Source: Microvelia longipes (Eukaryota > Arthropoda > Insecta > Hemiptera > Veliidae). Taken from it: a stretch of 64,000 bases of DNA. The translations under genes were made by a program, and so were the position numbers. The notes beneath the pieces were generated by a model. The model was not told the origin of the DNA, did not search any database, and worked only from the letters and a program-made list of their open reading frames with translations. Location: positions 25,810,092 through 25,874,091 of the forward strand of contig JACMZG010001913.1 of the NCBI GenBank assembly GCA_018340805.1. Reading direction: 5' to 3'. Of the stretch, positions 43,280 to 55,837 are shown piece by piece. Each line of letters begins with the position of its first letter. Positions within the stretch are counted from its first letter, which is position 1.

Positions 43280-45380
43280 TAATTAAAACAACTACAAAAA
43301 TGTTTATTTAGCAATTCAATACAATTGGCGTGAGTATTGTACTAAGGCGTGTAAATTGATATACATATGAATTGCATTAATTACCATTATTTTTTATTTT
43401 AATTTGCATCATGTAATCATTATATGATGATATTGTCTTCTTTCTTGTTGATCTCTTCATTTTTGTCAGGACAATGGCCGATTCAAGGATACAGTTGAAA
43501 TTTTGTTTTTCCTTCTAGAGAAATATTTGCCAGGCTAGTGCTCTGCGAGTATATTAAACTTAAAGCTATAATTTTGCATAGTACGTTGTTCCGTAGCTGA
43601 CTATAGCATATCCAAAAATTATTACGTTTGTTAGATTTGCCGTTGAATTAAGGAAGTGCACAAAGAACAATTTCACGCTAAAGTTAAAATTTTTAGTTAG
43701 TTTACGTTGTAAAAAAATTAAATTAAAGTTAATTTTTTGTTAGAGGGATGCCCTCGTGGCTAATAACTAAGCCTTATTAATAACTTAAACGCAAGTTTTG
43801 AGAAAACATAGAACACGTATAATCAAAAATCTTCTACGTACAAAACATGAACCTTATTAATACATCTGGGGGCACGGCAGTGCCCCAGCCAAGTCTTTAT
43901 AAGGTACAAGTTTCATATCCAAGGCTGGCACTGACGAACACCCTTTTCCCGAAGCAATTCGGAGCATTTTCTACCCCCTTGTATCATTTGACTGGATAAA
44001 CCTAGAATCTTTTAACTTGGCTGATGCAAAGATCATATCAAAGCAATATTACTTGAGAAATTACAGTTCTTTATCTTGTATAGAACACGAGAAATTTCGC
44101 CTTGAAAATGACTAATGTCGACCCTGACTGACTGACTCACTCATAATTAGAAGACAAAAACTTTTATAGGGACCTCTATTTTAAATATTCAAGCTTTTAG
44201 TTTTTTTTTTTGTATTAATTAGGACCTATTCCTCCTCAAAAGCTTGAATATCACTCATAATTCTAAGGCACTTCTAATAATCGTAGAAACTTGAAATTTG
44301 AAATGAGGGTAGGGTTTGTTTGATAAAGCAAGGAAAAATTGTAAAATTTGCAATATTTTAATTTGATCACCTGAATATTGCCTCTGATATGAAAACTTAG
44401 TGGTCTATAACGACTTCATCAACAACTTATGATTCATTATTTGTAACATGAAAATATATATTTCTAACAATAATATAATAACTGTATTATATAAGTGATA
44501 TATTTTTCTTAAATCTTTATCAAGTATGTTAAGACATTTAAATAATTTAAATTTAAGAGCATATTGTTGTTTTTAATATTAAGTATCCATTGTTATAACT
44601 ATTTCAGATGCAACATGAGTTATTTCACATGTTGGTTTGTAAGAAGGGTTCGACCCCTGGGGTACCTGCTTTTAACTTCAGGCACTTGAATTTGTTAAAT
44701 TTTATATACATGTCATCTAATATTTAAAAAAATACTATTTATCATGTTTGAAAGTAATACCAATGCAAAGTATAATATTATAAATTGCAAGAAACTATGC
44801 AAAGAGGAAATTACACGATTATGAACAGCTAAATAAGCTTCTAAATCTTTCAATATAAGAAAAAGATTAGTCGACATGTCTAGTCAGGGGTTTTATTTAA
44901 AAATACTTAGGTTAGAGTGTTGTAAACTTATATTTGTAAAAAAATAGTTAAGATAGTGCAGGTATCAACACATGCTAATGACAGAGATTTAAAAGCCATC
45001 TAGATTAATTTATATGCCGTCTACATGTGACATAAAATGGACCAAAAAAGACAGAAAATAGGCTCTTCCAAAATCAACACATTAAGTTCGCTTAAAATCC
45101 ACACAAATCCAACTTTGCTTCTTAAGTTCAGAAGCAAAGCTAATCGAAATTACTTACAAAAAGCTCGATTTCGACACCGGAGGTCCGGGGTTCACAGCCC
45201 GGGCTATGCTCTAAGATTATATAAATAGTATTTATTAAAAAGATTTCGCAAACTTTAATTGATACTTATAGGATAGTTGACGCAACCTACCAGAGGTGGT
45301 TCCCGCAGGGTGAATACCTTGATGGACCGAAAGGCCCTAACACGGGCATTTTATTTTATATTTATACTTACAAAAAGAAA
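43280..45380. other. AT-rich stretch without a recognised gene
   Basis: Contains a perfect 7-bp hairpin (GGGGCAC / GTGCCCC, 43869-43886) and tRNA T-arm-like segments at 44640-44662 (GGGTTCGACCCCTGG) and 45178-45200 (CCGGGGTTCACAGCCCGGG). No complete tRNA could be folded. Confidence 0.4.
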
Positions 45381-45383
45381 TAA

Positions 45384-45885
45384 GATCCCAACAAAAACAC
45401 TCCGTGAAAAAATGCAGCCAAGTCTTGCGTAAAAAGTTATGATATCTTAGTTTACGCCAAGTCTTGAGAGATATAGATGTTTATTTATTATCCGCAACGT
45501 ATGCGCTCAATAGCCTTACAAAATTTAACAGTAAAGAAATTTCTGACTTGGCAAGAATGCTAAGTAACGAAATTAGAAATAGAATAAATAAATAGATAAT
45601 ACCTATTCAGAAAAAAAAATTTCAATATTAATTTGAGGAAGAAATTCATGATTACTTAATTCTACCTCTGCGTTCTTGCCTAGTCAGAAATTTCTTTACT
45701 GTTAAATTTTGTAAGGCTTTTGAGCGCATACGTTGCGGATATTAAATAAACATCTCATAATAAATAAACGTATCTCTCAAGATTTATGAAAACAGCGAAT
45801 GAATAGACTTGGCGTAAACTATGATATCATAACTTTTTACGCAAGACTTGGCTGCATTTTTTCACGGAGTGTTTTTGTTGGGATC
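45384..45885. mobile_element. 502-bp palindromic TIR element
   Basis: Ends GATCCCAACAAAAACACTCC and its exact complement GGAGTGTTTTTGTTGGGATC. The arms (45384-45560 and 45671-45885) are almost identical inverted copies for ~175 bp, with extra bases in the right arm around 45775-45810. The centre (45561-45670) is AT-rich. No coding. Confidence 0.8.
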
Positions 45886-46130
45886 ATATTTATAAGTATC
45901 CGTAGCAACCACTGCTATAATACTTCAACAATTTAAACTTGAAATCCTTTGTTTATGGTTTAAAATAGAGAAAACCAATAGAAACTTATTTTTAGACAGT
46001 TTACTTATCTTCAAACATTATTTGTAAGAATTTTTTATATTTCCTATTTTTACCAAGGTATTACCGAAAACAGGTTACGTTTTGGTCCACTACCATCGCA
46101 CCTGTGATGCAAAGCTAGGGGACTTTTTTG

Positions 46131-47117
46131 ACTAGACGTTACAGCGAGCCATTTGGTTAACACTTCTAGTATGTATAATTACTGTATAGGTAGGTATTTG
46201 AGTATAGCTAGTGAGAGAGGTGGGGAGTAATATTCTCGAGTCTCCAGCAACCAATAATCGAGAGGGGCTCGTCTCTATACGATATTTCATATCATAATAA
46301 TACCAATATCACCGTCAATCAAACATCAAATTAGTGTTTTGAAAGTACTTAACCTACACTTACTTTTTCCAAAATATTTTGATTTAGCTATTATTCGCTA
46401 ATTATGTAGTTTTATAATTGCCGCAAAAAAGAAGATTTTTTTTGTTTAAAACATTTAAAAAAAGAACCAACTCAATTCAAAAGCCAAGGAGAAAATATAA
46501 ATTTGCGTTTAAACTTTCTTATGCAGATAATAACTGAGAAACTCTTACGCAACTACAAAAATGAAGACACAACAACAAGACATTTCTTTTACTAAATCAA
46601 AGTAAAATAATAGAGATAGAAGTCATCAGACATCTAGTTGTCTCTTCATTCATTGATTCAAAGTAAAATAATTGAAATAGAAGATATAAGTCATTAGAAA
46701 TCGAACCAAAATGTAATATGAAGCAATGTATAATTTAAAAATAAAATACAATCATATGCAGAGAGAAGACAACAATTGATATCAATTTTATACAATTAAA
46801 TTACTTTAAATTTATTAACTATATGCATAAAGATACAAAAAATACGTAACACGCATAAATCGGAGAACTAGACAAACACGATGATCAATTGATCATCGTG
46901 TGAAATTTTGGATCAATATATTAATCAATTAAGATGATAATTAAAAGACAAGTCCCTTTGCGAGGTAGAATAAGGGAAGAACTGTAAAATGTGAAGGAGT
47001 AGAATAGAAAGAACTTGTGGTTGACTGGAATCTTATAACTATATTCCAATCTTAGTGCGAGCTGAAACAACTAATATAATATAAGTTTTAACTAAATGGC
47101 TCGCTACAACGTCTAGT
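46131..47117. mobile_element. 987-bp TIR element
   Basis: The left end ACTAGACGTTACAGCGAGCC and the right end, in reverse complement, ACTAGACGTTGTAGCGAGCC match at 25 of 28 positions over the terminal 28 bp. The interior holds a 26-bp perfect palindrome (46876-46901) and a 40-bp direct repeat (46597-46632, 46658-46700). No ORF of note. Confidence 0.6.
46876..46901. other. Perfect 26-bp palindrome
   Basis: ACACGATGATCAA joined directly to TTGATCATCGTGT, no loop. Confidence 0.8.
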
Positions 47118-47153
47118 ACTTCATATTATTAGTATTAGTCTCCATTCTATAAA

Positions 47154-47292
47154 CGATTGTAATAGACACTGGATGGGACGAATTAATTAAACTAATTAAT
47201 TCGTTTATGCCTTGGAGTAGGCGAAATATAGTCATTTAGAGAAGCGTTAGTTTAATTAATTCGTCCCATCCAGTGTCTATCAATTACAATCG
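47154..47292. mobile_element. Short palindromic MITE, relative of 33618-34970
   Basis: The arms CGATTGTAATAGACACTGGA then TGGGACGAATTAATTAAACT are mirrored at 47247-47292. The terminal GACACTGGATGGGAC and an inner ATAGTCATTTA motif are shared with the 1.35-kb palindrome. Confidence 0.65.
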
Positions 47293-47418
47293 TCTAGTAC
47301 TTTTTTGGGGTATCCCTAAACATGTCCAAATAAATCCCCAAAATAAAATTAATTCAAAACTATTAAAAATTTTACAAAAAACCATTTGTTGACTAGACTA
47401 AATTAGGTTCCCAATAAA

Positions 47419-47423
<5 letters not shown>

Positions 47424-47490
<67 letters not shown>

Positions 47491-47494
47491 TATC
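47424..47494. repeat. (TA)n microsatellite
   Basis: About 70 bp of TA repeats. Confidence 0.95.
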
Positions 47495-47989
47495 AAACAA
47501 ATTATATATAATTGTTTAAGGGACCTCAAGAGTCCCTTAAACTTTTCTAAAACTGTAAATAGCTGTAAAAAGTGCCCACCATATTAATATTTTGTAAACT
47601 TTTATAAAAAGATTTAAGAGAAACACAAACAATATTTTAATAAGTTTTGTGTATTCATTTTTTCCTGGCCGCGGAAGAAGAAAGAAAATGCGCATATTTA
47701 TCACCCTGCACGGCACAGCATTATCTGCACTAATTCAAAGCTCAGATATGCTAATTTTTAGCACATTTTCTTTGAAAAATTCGAAAAAGTTCGATAACAA
47801 GTTGTGATGCTACTGCTCAGATTAATAAATTATTAAATACACTGAAATGAAAATGAAATGAAAAATTAAGAGTCGGTAAATTCGAACCTAGCTTTGGGTA
47901 GTCTTATCGCCTCCGGACCGGTTTTATCGGATTCAACGCCCCAAAAAAACATAAAAACGATAAATATTTTGAAATTATGGAGGCTAAGA

Positions 47990-48470
47990 CTTGTTGGGTC
48001 TCACGTTATTTTTATTGCTAATATTACTTAACTATGTATATAATGTCAACATTAGGGCTCCGGAACTCGTAGAAACCCTTCTGGGGCTTAAATAATTCAA
48101 AACTACAGAGGATTAAAAATAGAGGGTCTCTTGATATATTTTTTCTTAGGTTCTGTTGTATACTTTTTCATAGAAGTTTGTTAAACCCGCTACATAATTC
48201 TTACGTATCCGTCACCAACAAAACATGGACTTCTATTCTGGTGCTACATGTCTAGTTAATTACTTTAACCGGTACGTTCATGCTGTTTATTTTATTTTTA
48301 TCCGTTAAAATCGGCTATTTTGTGAATAAATCTGCTAACAGGCTCTAATATTGCTTAACTATGTATACATAAAGTATTAGGGCACCTGGGGCTCAAATAT
48401 TTCGAAATCACGGAGAATTAGAGATGTTGAGTCTCTGGATATTTATTGCTTTGACCCAACATCGAAATGA
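47990..48470. repeat. Diverged tandem duplication, ~310-bp spacing
   Basis: Blocks around 48010-48150 recur at 48340-48450 in the same order: CTTAACTATGTATA, ATTAGGGC, GGGGCT-AA-ATT and GAGTCTCT-GATAT. No coding. Confidence 0.5.
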
Positions 48471-48689
48471 TAAATGTTTGAATATAGCAGATCATGCTTT
48501 GGGTTGGCTTTGAGTCACTGGTTTTGCTTTGTAAGAATAGCGAAGGAATGAAGGTATTAAGAATTTCTCAGAAGGGATTATAAAACTTTTATATTTCAAA
48601 AACACCGCCATTTTAATTCGAATATTTTTATCCAGGAAGGCAGTTTCTACGAAATAGTCTAAAAAATTGGGCACGTTGTAACTCGGAAC

Positions 48690-49520
48690 TTTTCCTCACC
48701 TCAACAAATTCGCCAGGCTCATACTTTCCATTTCGGACTAGCTTCGCTCGTGCTCTGAGTATAAACAAAACAAAATTAGACTGTAACACGCCTTCGCTCG
48801 TCCTCAGTAAGTACATTCGTCTTATACCCAGCAGTAATACTGCGGGGTATATCTTGTATCCATCCAAATACTGACCACGCTCTAATGAAACTTCTATTTT
48901 TTATAAGTAAAGAAACATTTCATTAAACTTTTCATCCCTTATATGTTAGGTTTATTGGTAAAATAATGTATGTAATAAAAATATGAAACCGAGATTCCAC
49001 CTGACCTATTGGTTTCAGGTGTTTTTTAAGCTCCTATGTAAATTTTACAAAGTTGTGTGTGAGTGTATTTTTATATCATTGTTCCTCCCAGTTTTCATGC
49101 CAGAGAGTTGAAACGTACCAAGTTTCAACTAGCCCTGCTATCTGGAAGGTAATTTTTCTGTTCTTTTAACGTCATTTATGACCCAGGATAATGATTAAAA
49201 ATAAACATTAAACCCAAGAAATTTGGCATTCATGGTCCCATAAAATACCAGCAAAAAATGTGTCATGTTTCATTTAGTTTTTTTTAAATGATAACTAAAT
49301 AACCTAATGCAGTTTAAATTCGGCACAAATGTATTCCTTAATGCAATAATTAAGAATACTAAGTTTTAATTAAAATACAACTAGTGTATCTATAGTTTTT
49401 GTTGGAGCGCTAATGTAAAGCAGCATTGAGCGAGGTCAGTACAAGGATGGATGACCGCTTGGAATAAAATATTTGTCTTATCCATCTGGGGACGAGCGAA
49501 ACAAGTTCGAAGTAGTAAGC
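48690..49520. mobile_element. Element with 5S rRNA-like ends facing outward, copy C
   Basis: Right end (49418-49470, plus): AAAGCAGCATTGAGCGAGGT, CAGTACAAGGATGGATGACC, GCTTGGAATAAAA, a clear match to 5S rRNA box A, intermediate element and box C. Left end (48825-48890, minus): AGCGTGGTCAGTATTTGGAT, then a short insert. Both outer flanks carry the GGACGAGCGAA motif and its inverse. The interior has TTGAAACxTACCAAGTTTCAACT-like sequence. Confidence 0.7.
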
Positions 49521-49829
49521 ATCAGTGGAGCGATTTAGTTTAGTTTCGTAGTACCCTATATATGAAAGAGTGTATTAAGTAGTTGTTTTTGTTTCAGGTT
49601 TGTATTATATGATAATAACGATAGTTATAATACGTTGATGGAGTGTAACCTCACACTGTGCAAATTGGTAAGAAAATGAATCTAATTTAATTATTATAAT
49701 AGACCAAGACATAACAACATAATGAGTCAAATATCAAATCTGACAAAACCTTTTGATTTTCCCTTTAAATAAGACTGAAGTTCAAACAAAAAAATTGTGT
49801 ACGGGGTACCTCAGAACTTTTCCTCTGAA

Positions 49830-50100
49830 TGTACTTTTCGTAACATTTATACTGAATCACGTAATCGGACTCACTTCGCTCGTCCTCTGATAGTAAATAC
49901 ATCCGTTTTATTCCCAGCGGTCACTCATCCAGGCACTGATTACAATCAATGCTGCTTAACTAATATAATACAACAATATGGATATTCTTGTCGCATTAAA
50001 ACGAAACAGCGTACCTGTTTATTACGTAAAAGTATGCTTTTGTACTGAGTTTCAACTCAATTAGATTATTTTCCGATTATTTACAATTTAAAAAAACAAC
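49830..50100 (-). repeat. 5S rRNA-like element, copy D (best 5S match)
   Basis: On the minus strand 49959-49911 reads TTAAGCAGCATTGATTGTAA, then TCAGTGCCTGGATGAGTGAC, then CGCTGGGAATAAAACGG. It aligns with 5S rRNA from box A through box C. Outside it is GGACGAGCGAAGTGAGTC, inside a CATAAAA-type stretch as in other copies. Partner end not found. Confidence 0.7.
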
Positions 50101-50895
50101 AACAATACTTTACCTACATACTTGAGTATTGTATAATTGAGAAAAAGTAACTACATGGAACGTTATTATTGAGTCAATGAAGAGAAACCAGACTGAACAT
50201 TCCAACAACAACAATGTGTCTAATATTTTAAATCGACTTTTCAACATTCTAATACATCGAGTCCAAAGTTATGTGAAAGATCGTAGCGAATCCGATGTGA
50301 TTTGGAAAAGTTACGAGGTACCCAATTTTGTTTTCTTCTTTAAATATGAAAATAAAATATAGTCAAACATTTCATCTACAACTCTGGCTTCTTCTTGGTA
50401 TCTATTCGTAATCCATTGGAAAACAATTTAGTAAAACTCTATACAGATGTAAATTTTAAAATTTTTATTTAACAATATCACAAACATAAAATAATATGCG
50501 GTAAAATAGAACTCAAGGTTACAAAGCATAACTTAGTAACATATAAGTTTATTAAAGTAAAAATTAATTAAATTTATTTTAAAAATAGTGCAAAGCTTAT
50601 TGTATATTATGATTTTTCTTACATTTAATACAAATTCATATAAAACAATGTTGAACTCATTTACGAGTAAATTAGTTATTTATGTCACTAGGCAGCAAAG
50701 TAGAATTTTCTTTACAAGTTTTTACTTTTCCTCACCTAATACAGTAGGTATGAAGTATTGTGTAGGAAAAGTATTGTGTTTTTAGTGAATTTTCACAGAA
50801 AAATGAGCATATGCGATAGTGGTCATGAACGAAGGAGAAAAGTAACCGGTAAATTTTTTGGGAGGAGGAGACTTACTTAACAAGAATATATAAAT

Positions 50896-51182
<287 letters not shown>

Positions 51183-51213
51183 ATTTATAATTACTTTATG
51201 TTTACATTATAAA

Positions 51214-51355
51214 TTATTAATTAAAAACGAGTTAAAAAATTATAAGTGGCGTAAGGAAGGTGGGAGTAATTACTGCAAGTGTAGTAAATAACGTACAGCA
51301 TCAGTCCATATTTGAATACATAATCTAATACTTCCAATCTGAAACAGAGTAATCA
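51214..51355 (+). repeat. Interspersed repeat, copy 2 (partner at 17542)
   Basis: Same orientation and blocks as 17542-17680. It begins just after the (TA)n tract. Confidence 0.75.
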
Positions 51356-52260
51356 CAAAAGATTGTAGGTTTTATTTTTCCTTTGAAATAAATCCGTTAA
51401 TGGGATAGGTGTCATAGCGAGAGCCGAAGTTTGGAGTGTGGCCAATTTACAATTCAGATTTCCCCAACCACGAAAAAATATGTTTCGTGTGAAGGAAATA
51501 CGCTAAAAATAAAAAAAAATAACATTTTATTTTTTACTCCGAGTTCTTGACGTTGCTACATGACAACGAGCCGCCATTGCAAAACCACGAGACCGAAATT
51601 TAAAATTTAATTTTCCCTAATTTCTAGAAGCGTATATGACAACTAATTTAATATTATATTATGCTACTAGGCTGCAAAATGGAATTTCGCTGACGAGTTT
51701 TATAAATTAGCCTCCGAGCCAAAAGAGAGGACAGGCTATGGAAATTTTCATAATTTTAGACTACGCTTTTGATTTTAAATTCAACAAGTCATGAAATAAG
51801 TGACCAAACAAAGAATAAAAATCTGACGATTAATGAACATCTGGTCGTACTGGTTCCTTAGAAACTAACTAACTGCTCAGGGAAATAATAGCATTATTTA
51901 CTCCCTTGATGCATAAATAACTATTACCATTATTATTTCAATGTAAAATAACATAAGTAAGAAATTGTAAACATAAGTTTGCCATGAAAATTTCCCCTTC
52001 TCTTGTACATATTCTGTTGACAGTGTTGGTAAAATGACATTTTGCAGATTAAAAACTTTTCAGTAATGATTTATATTGCAGCTGTATGTTGTTAATTGTT
52101 TTGACAAAACTATTTTGTGTGGCAATGAGTTATTGCCACCATTAGAAATCGTAAAAAATATCCTTTAAGTCTGAGAATAAATTTACCAATATTGTGGCTG
52201 AAATCATAAATATATTTTTTATGTAATAATAATATTTATTTACACATTTAAATTTGTATA
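51356..52260. other. No gene recognised; partly repeat-derived
   Basis: 51640-51720 resembles 50660-50735 (TAGGCxGCAAAxTxGAATTT ... AGTTTT). The right part (52225-52260) is homologous to FAR locus 1 intron near 31508-31550. Confidence 0.4.
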
Positions 52261-52330
52261 CAGGGTGCCTTAATCTTAATGGAACAAAATAAGAATCTTG
52301 ATTCTATGGACCAGGATGAACAAAAAAATA

Positions 52331-52819
52331 GTACGTTCACACACACTTCTAGATCCGCGTATCGTAATGGATACCATCTCTCAATACGGTAATATTAGCT
52401 GTATGAACCATGCGGATCCGATCGCATACGCTAGAACTAGGGAGATGGAATCTAAATGGATCCCCCACCCAGTACGCTGTAAAGATAATCGTATTTAACG
52501 GATAACCTTCTCGTCGAACATTTATTTCACTTCAATATTACCTTTTTTTATCAAATAACTTTTGTAATATTATTTTTTTAGTGTAACTTTATTATTATGC
52601 AAAAAAATTACAATTTAATTAAATATATTTTTTGTTTAAACTTCCTTATAACCAAAAGTGAACCTTCACTATAAAAGACGTGATGTTTTGGCGGGATCTG
52701 TTATCACATAATCCCTCTCAATCGACTAAACAAATACGCTGTAAGAACCGTGAGGTTAGTTGACCGTATGGCATAAGTATGCAATACGATCGCCTGTTAA
52801 ATACGCTGTGTGTACGTAG
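52331..52819. mobile_element. Nested MITE, 489 bp, TA-flanked
   Basis: It interrupts the left inverted repeat between CAAAAAA and ATGTCATG. Ends: GTACGTTCACACACA and, inverted, CTACGTACACACAGC. TA precedes and follows. AATACGCTGT/GTACGCTGTAA recurs three times inside, like subterminal transposase-binding repeats. The right arm (56330-56340) shows the uninterrupted form. Confidence 0.65.
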
Positions 52820-53019
52820 TAAATGTCATGTAAGCATAGGGTCGATTCTCAATATTTCTCTAGAAAAATCGATATATCGAATTATTTGATACTTAACTGT
52901 CTAAGTCTCTAAAACGATCTACAACATGAAAACTACTAAAGCTAAAGAGATGCGGTTTTCACTATTCTAAACATTAAATTCCCTTTAAAAACATAAAGTC
53001 TCTAAAACATAAAGTAAAC

Positions 53020-54290
53020 ATAAGTAAGAGTGAAATTCCTTGTTTTGTCGATTCTTATCGCACTGCCTTGAATAGGTTTCGAAGCTTAGAGTCTAGACTG
53101 TCGAAAAATCCGAATTTAAAATCTGATTATGCTGCTAGTATACTTGGATTCGTCGATATTGATTATATGGAAGTAGCTAGTTCCCCTGGTTCTTATATTA
53201 TACCGCATCACTGTGTAGTAAGAGAACACAGTGTTACGACTAAAGTTCGCATAGTTTTTGACGCCTCAGCTTGTACTCATCCTTATCAATCTCTTAATCA
53301 ATGTTTATATAAAGGTCCTAAACTTCAACGGGATATCACACACATAATATCTTCATTTAGGACTCATGAGTTTACCCTGTGTGCTGATATTAAACAGATG
53401 TTTTTACAAGTCATTATAGATCCTAGTCATAGAAAATATTTACATATACTTTGGCGTGACAACCCTGAAGATCAGTTAAGAGAATATGAATTAAAAACAG
53501 TGACCTTTGGAGTAACTCCTAGTCCATATCTGGCTTGGAGAGCTCTTCGTCAACTAGTTTATGACGAAGGTTCTATCTTCCCCTTAGCATCTAGTGCTGT
53601 CATTAATGACATCCTGATGGATGATATCATCACAGGAACCTCTTCATTAGATCAAGCTTTGGAATTAAAGTCTCAATTAATTCAACTTCTTAAACTCGGT
53701 AGTTTTTCTTTAAGAAAATGGATGAGCAATGATCCTAAATTATTAGAAAATATTCCTGAGTCTGAGAAGCTTGCTCCTGTATCCTTTTCTGATGAAGATA
53801 AAAGCTCATTAAAAATTTTAGGTATCCAGTGGGACCCTACCTCTGATCATTTTTCTTTTAAGATTAATATTTCTAACATTAACTTTACTAAGAGAAGACA
53901 TCTGTCGATGGTAGCTAGTATTTACGATCCTCTTGGTTGGCTATCTCCTATTGTTTTTCTTTTAAAAAATTTAATTCAAAATTTATGGTTATCCAAGTGT
54001 AGTTGGGATGGACACTTGCCCTCTGAAGATGTTTGGCAAAATGTTATTGAACAATTGCCATTAGTGTCCTCACTTCAAATACCTAGATTTATGTTAAGTT
54101 TTAATTCATATAAATGTAGCATTGTTGGGTTTTGCGATGCCTCAAAAAAGGGTTACGGTTGTGTTATATATCTCAGATATGAAGATTCCGTAGATGTTAA
54201 AATCAGTTTAATTAAATCAAAAACTAAAGTTGCTCCTTTTAAATTACTAACCATACCTCGTATGGTTCCAGCTGAATCCAGCTGATTGTT
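53020..54290 (+). pseudogene. BEL/Pao RT and RNase H fragment
   Basis: Gag and protease are missing. The frame opens upstream of the ATG at 53068 and reads PGSYIIPHHCVVREH, KVRIVFDASAC, EFTLCADIKQMFLQVI (motif A Asp), VINDILMDDIITGTSS (catalytic DD, 53613-53640, with L for the usual Y), SMVASIYDPLGWLSPI, and RNase H start IVGFCDASKKGYGCVIYLR (about 54120). It ends in a stop at 54283-54285 after PRMVPAESS, where the connection region is largely deleted. Confidence 0.85.
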
Positions 54291-55581
54291 GTTCTAAAGG
54301 TGTTCTACCTGATAGTTTATTATCTCATCCTTTAAGGCGCACTTATTCAATTAATAAAGATATATCAAGAAAAATATTTTTTCCAAGAAATTAGAGCTTT
54401 AAAATCTCATAGTAGTAATTATAATGTTTTTATCAAAAAATTAGTTCCGTTTATCGATAAGTGTGGGATTCTCAGGATGAACGGAAGGATTCAAAATTCC
54501 TTACTTCCTCTTGAGTCTAAACATCCGATACTGTTTCCTAAAACTTGTCATTTAACAAAACTCATTATATAGAATATTATCACCATTGCTATCTGCATAT
54601 AGGTCCTAGAACTTAACAGTCTATTCTCTCTCAACGTTTTTGGATACTTTCTGCCCGAACAGTAATTAGAAAAAGAATTAGGGAATGTTTAACTTGTTTC
54701 AAATTTTCTTCTTCACCTCTTCAACCTTATATGTCAAATTTACCAGCTGCTCGGGTACAACCCTCGAAACCTTTTCTTAAAGTAGGGTGTGACTTCGGAG
54801 GTCCTATCTTAGTTAAGGAACATAAGAGGCGTAATCCTAAATTGATTAAATCTTATTTTTGTGTGTATGAGTACTAGGGCACTCTGGTGGTGCTGCTCGA
54901 CATCTTAAAGAGCTGTACCAATTTTTAAGAAATGAGGAAACTCAAAAAACCCTCAATGAGTTTAAATATAACAATAATCTTCAATATAAGTTTAATTGGA
55001 AATTCAATTGTCCTAGCGCTCCTCATTTCAATGGAATGAGTGAAGCTGGTGTAAAGTCCACCAAGCATCATTTACGCCGTATTATGGGAAATCAAACTTT
55101 TACTTTTGAAGAATTAAGTACCATCCTATGTAAAATAGAAGCTGTCTTAAACTCAAGACCTCTATGTCCTTTGTCTAGTGACCCTACAGAAAATAGTTGC
55201 TTAACACCATGTCACTTTCTGGTTGGCGACTCAATGGTTTCACTTCTTCAACATGACTTTGTAGACACACCTTATAATCGACTATCTAAGTGGCAACTCT
55301 TGCAGCAAATCACTCAAACATTTTGGAGACAATGGTCCTCAGAATATTTACACAATCTTCAAGAGAGAAGTAAATGGACAGAAAATATGTCTAAACTAGC
55401 TGTAGGGGATTTAGTTTTGCTAATTGAACCACGTACTGCTCCTCTTACTTGGCCTATAGGTGTAGTTCAGAGTTTACACCCTGGCAAAGATGGTGTTGTC
55501 AGAGTGGCCACTATTCGTACTAAGTGTGGTACTTACCGGCGTCCATTAGTCAAAATGATTTTGGTGCCTAAGTCCGACTAA
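54290..55581 (+). pseudogene. BEL/Pao integrase (core deleted) and DUF5641 domain
   Basis: 54290-54860 is broken by several stops but shows the H2C2 zinc region (YYHHCYLHIGPR, CLTCFKF) and the first catalytic Asp (VGCDFGGPI, about 54785). The stretch with the second Asp (SD-GTNF) is absent: sequence jumps near 54870-54900 to AARHLKELYQFLRNEE. From 55036 a 181-codon frame holds the E region (NGMSEAGVKSTK) and DUF5641 (LSKWQLLQQITQTFWRQW, LAVGDLVLLIEP, RRPLVKMILV). It cannot be catalytically active. Confidence 0.85.
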
Positions 55582-55837
55582 ATTTTCAAACATTTAATTT
55601 TTTGTAAGATCTCTTATATTTTTATTTTATACAATTTTTGGTAAAAATTTTGTTTACTCTTTGCCATAGGAGCATTTGGTTAAGAATTTCTTTTGAAGGA
55701 GACTTTTTCTTATTTTCCAAAACTTGTCAGAATCTCATTGTTTTGAACTTCAAGTCATATTCTCTTTTAGACATCTCTACCAGTTTATTTTTAATTTAGT
55801 TAAAATTTATTCATTATAAATTTTGGTGGGCGGTAAA

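Noticed and set aside
38445..45200. tRNA genes at 38450, 40205, 44645 and 45185
   Set aside because: Only T-ar­m/B-box-like sequences are present. No cloverleaf with anticodon and acceptor stems could be folded around them.
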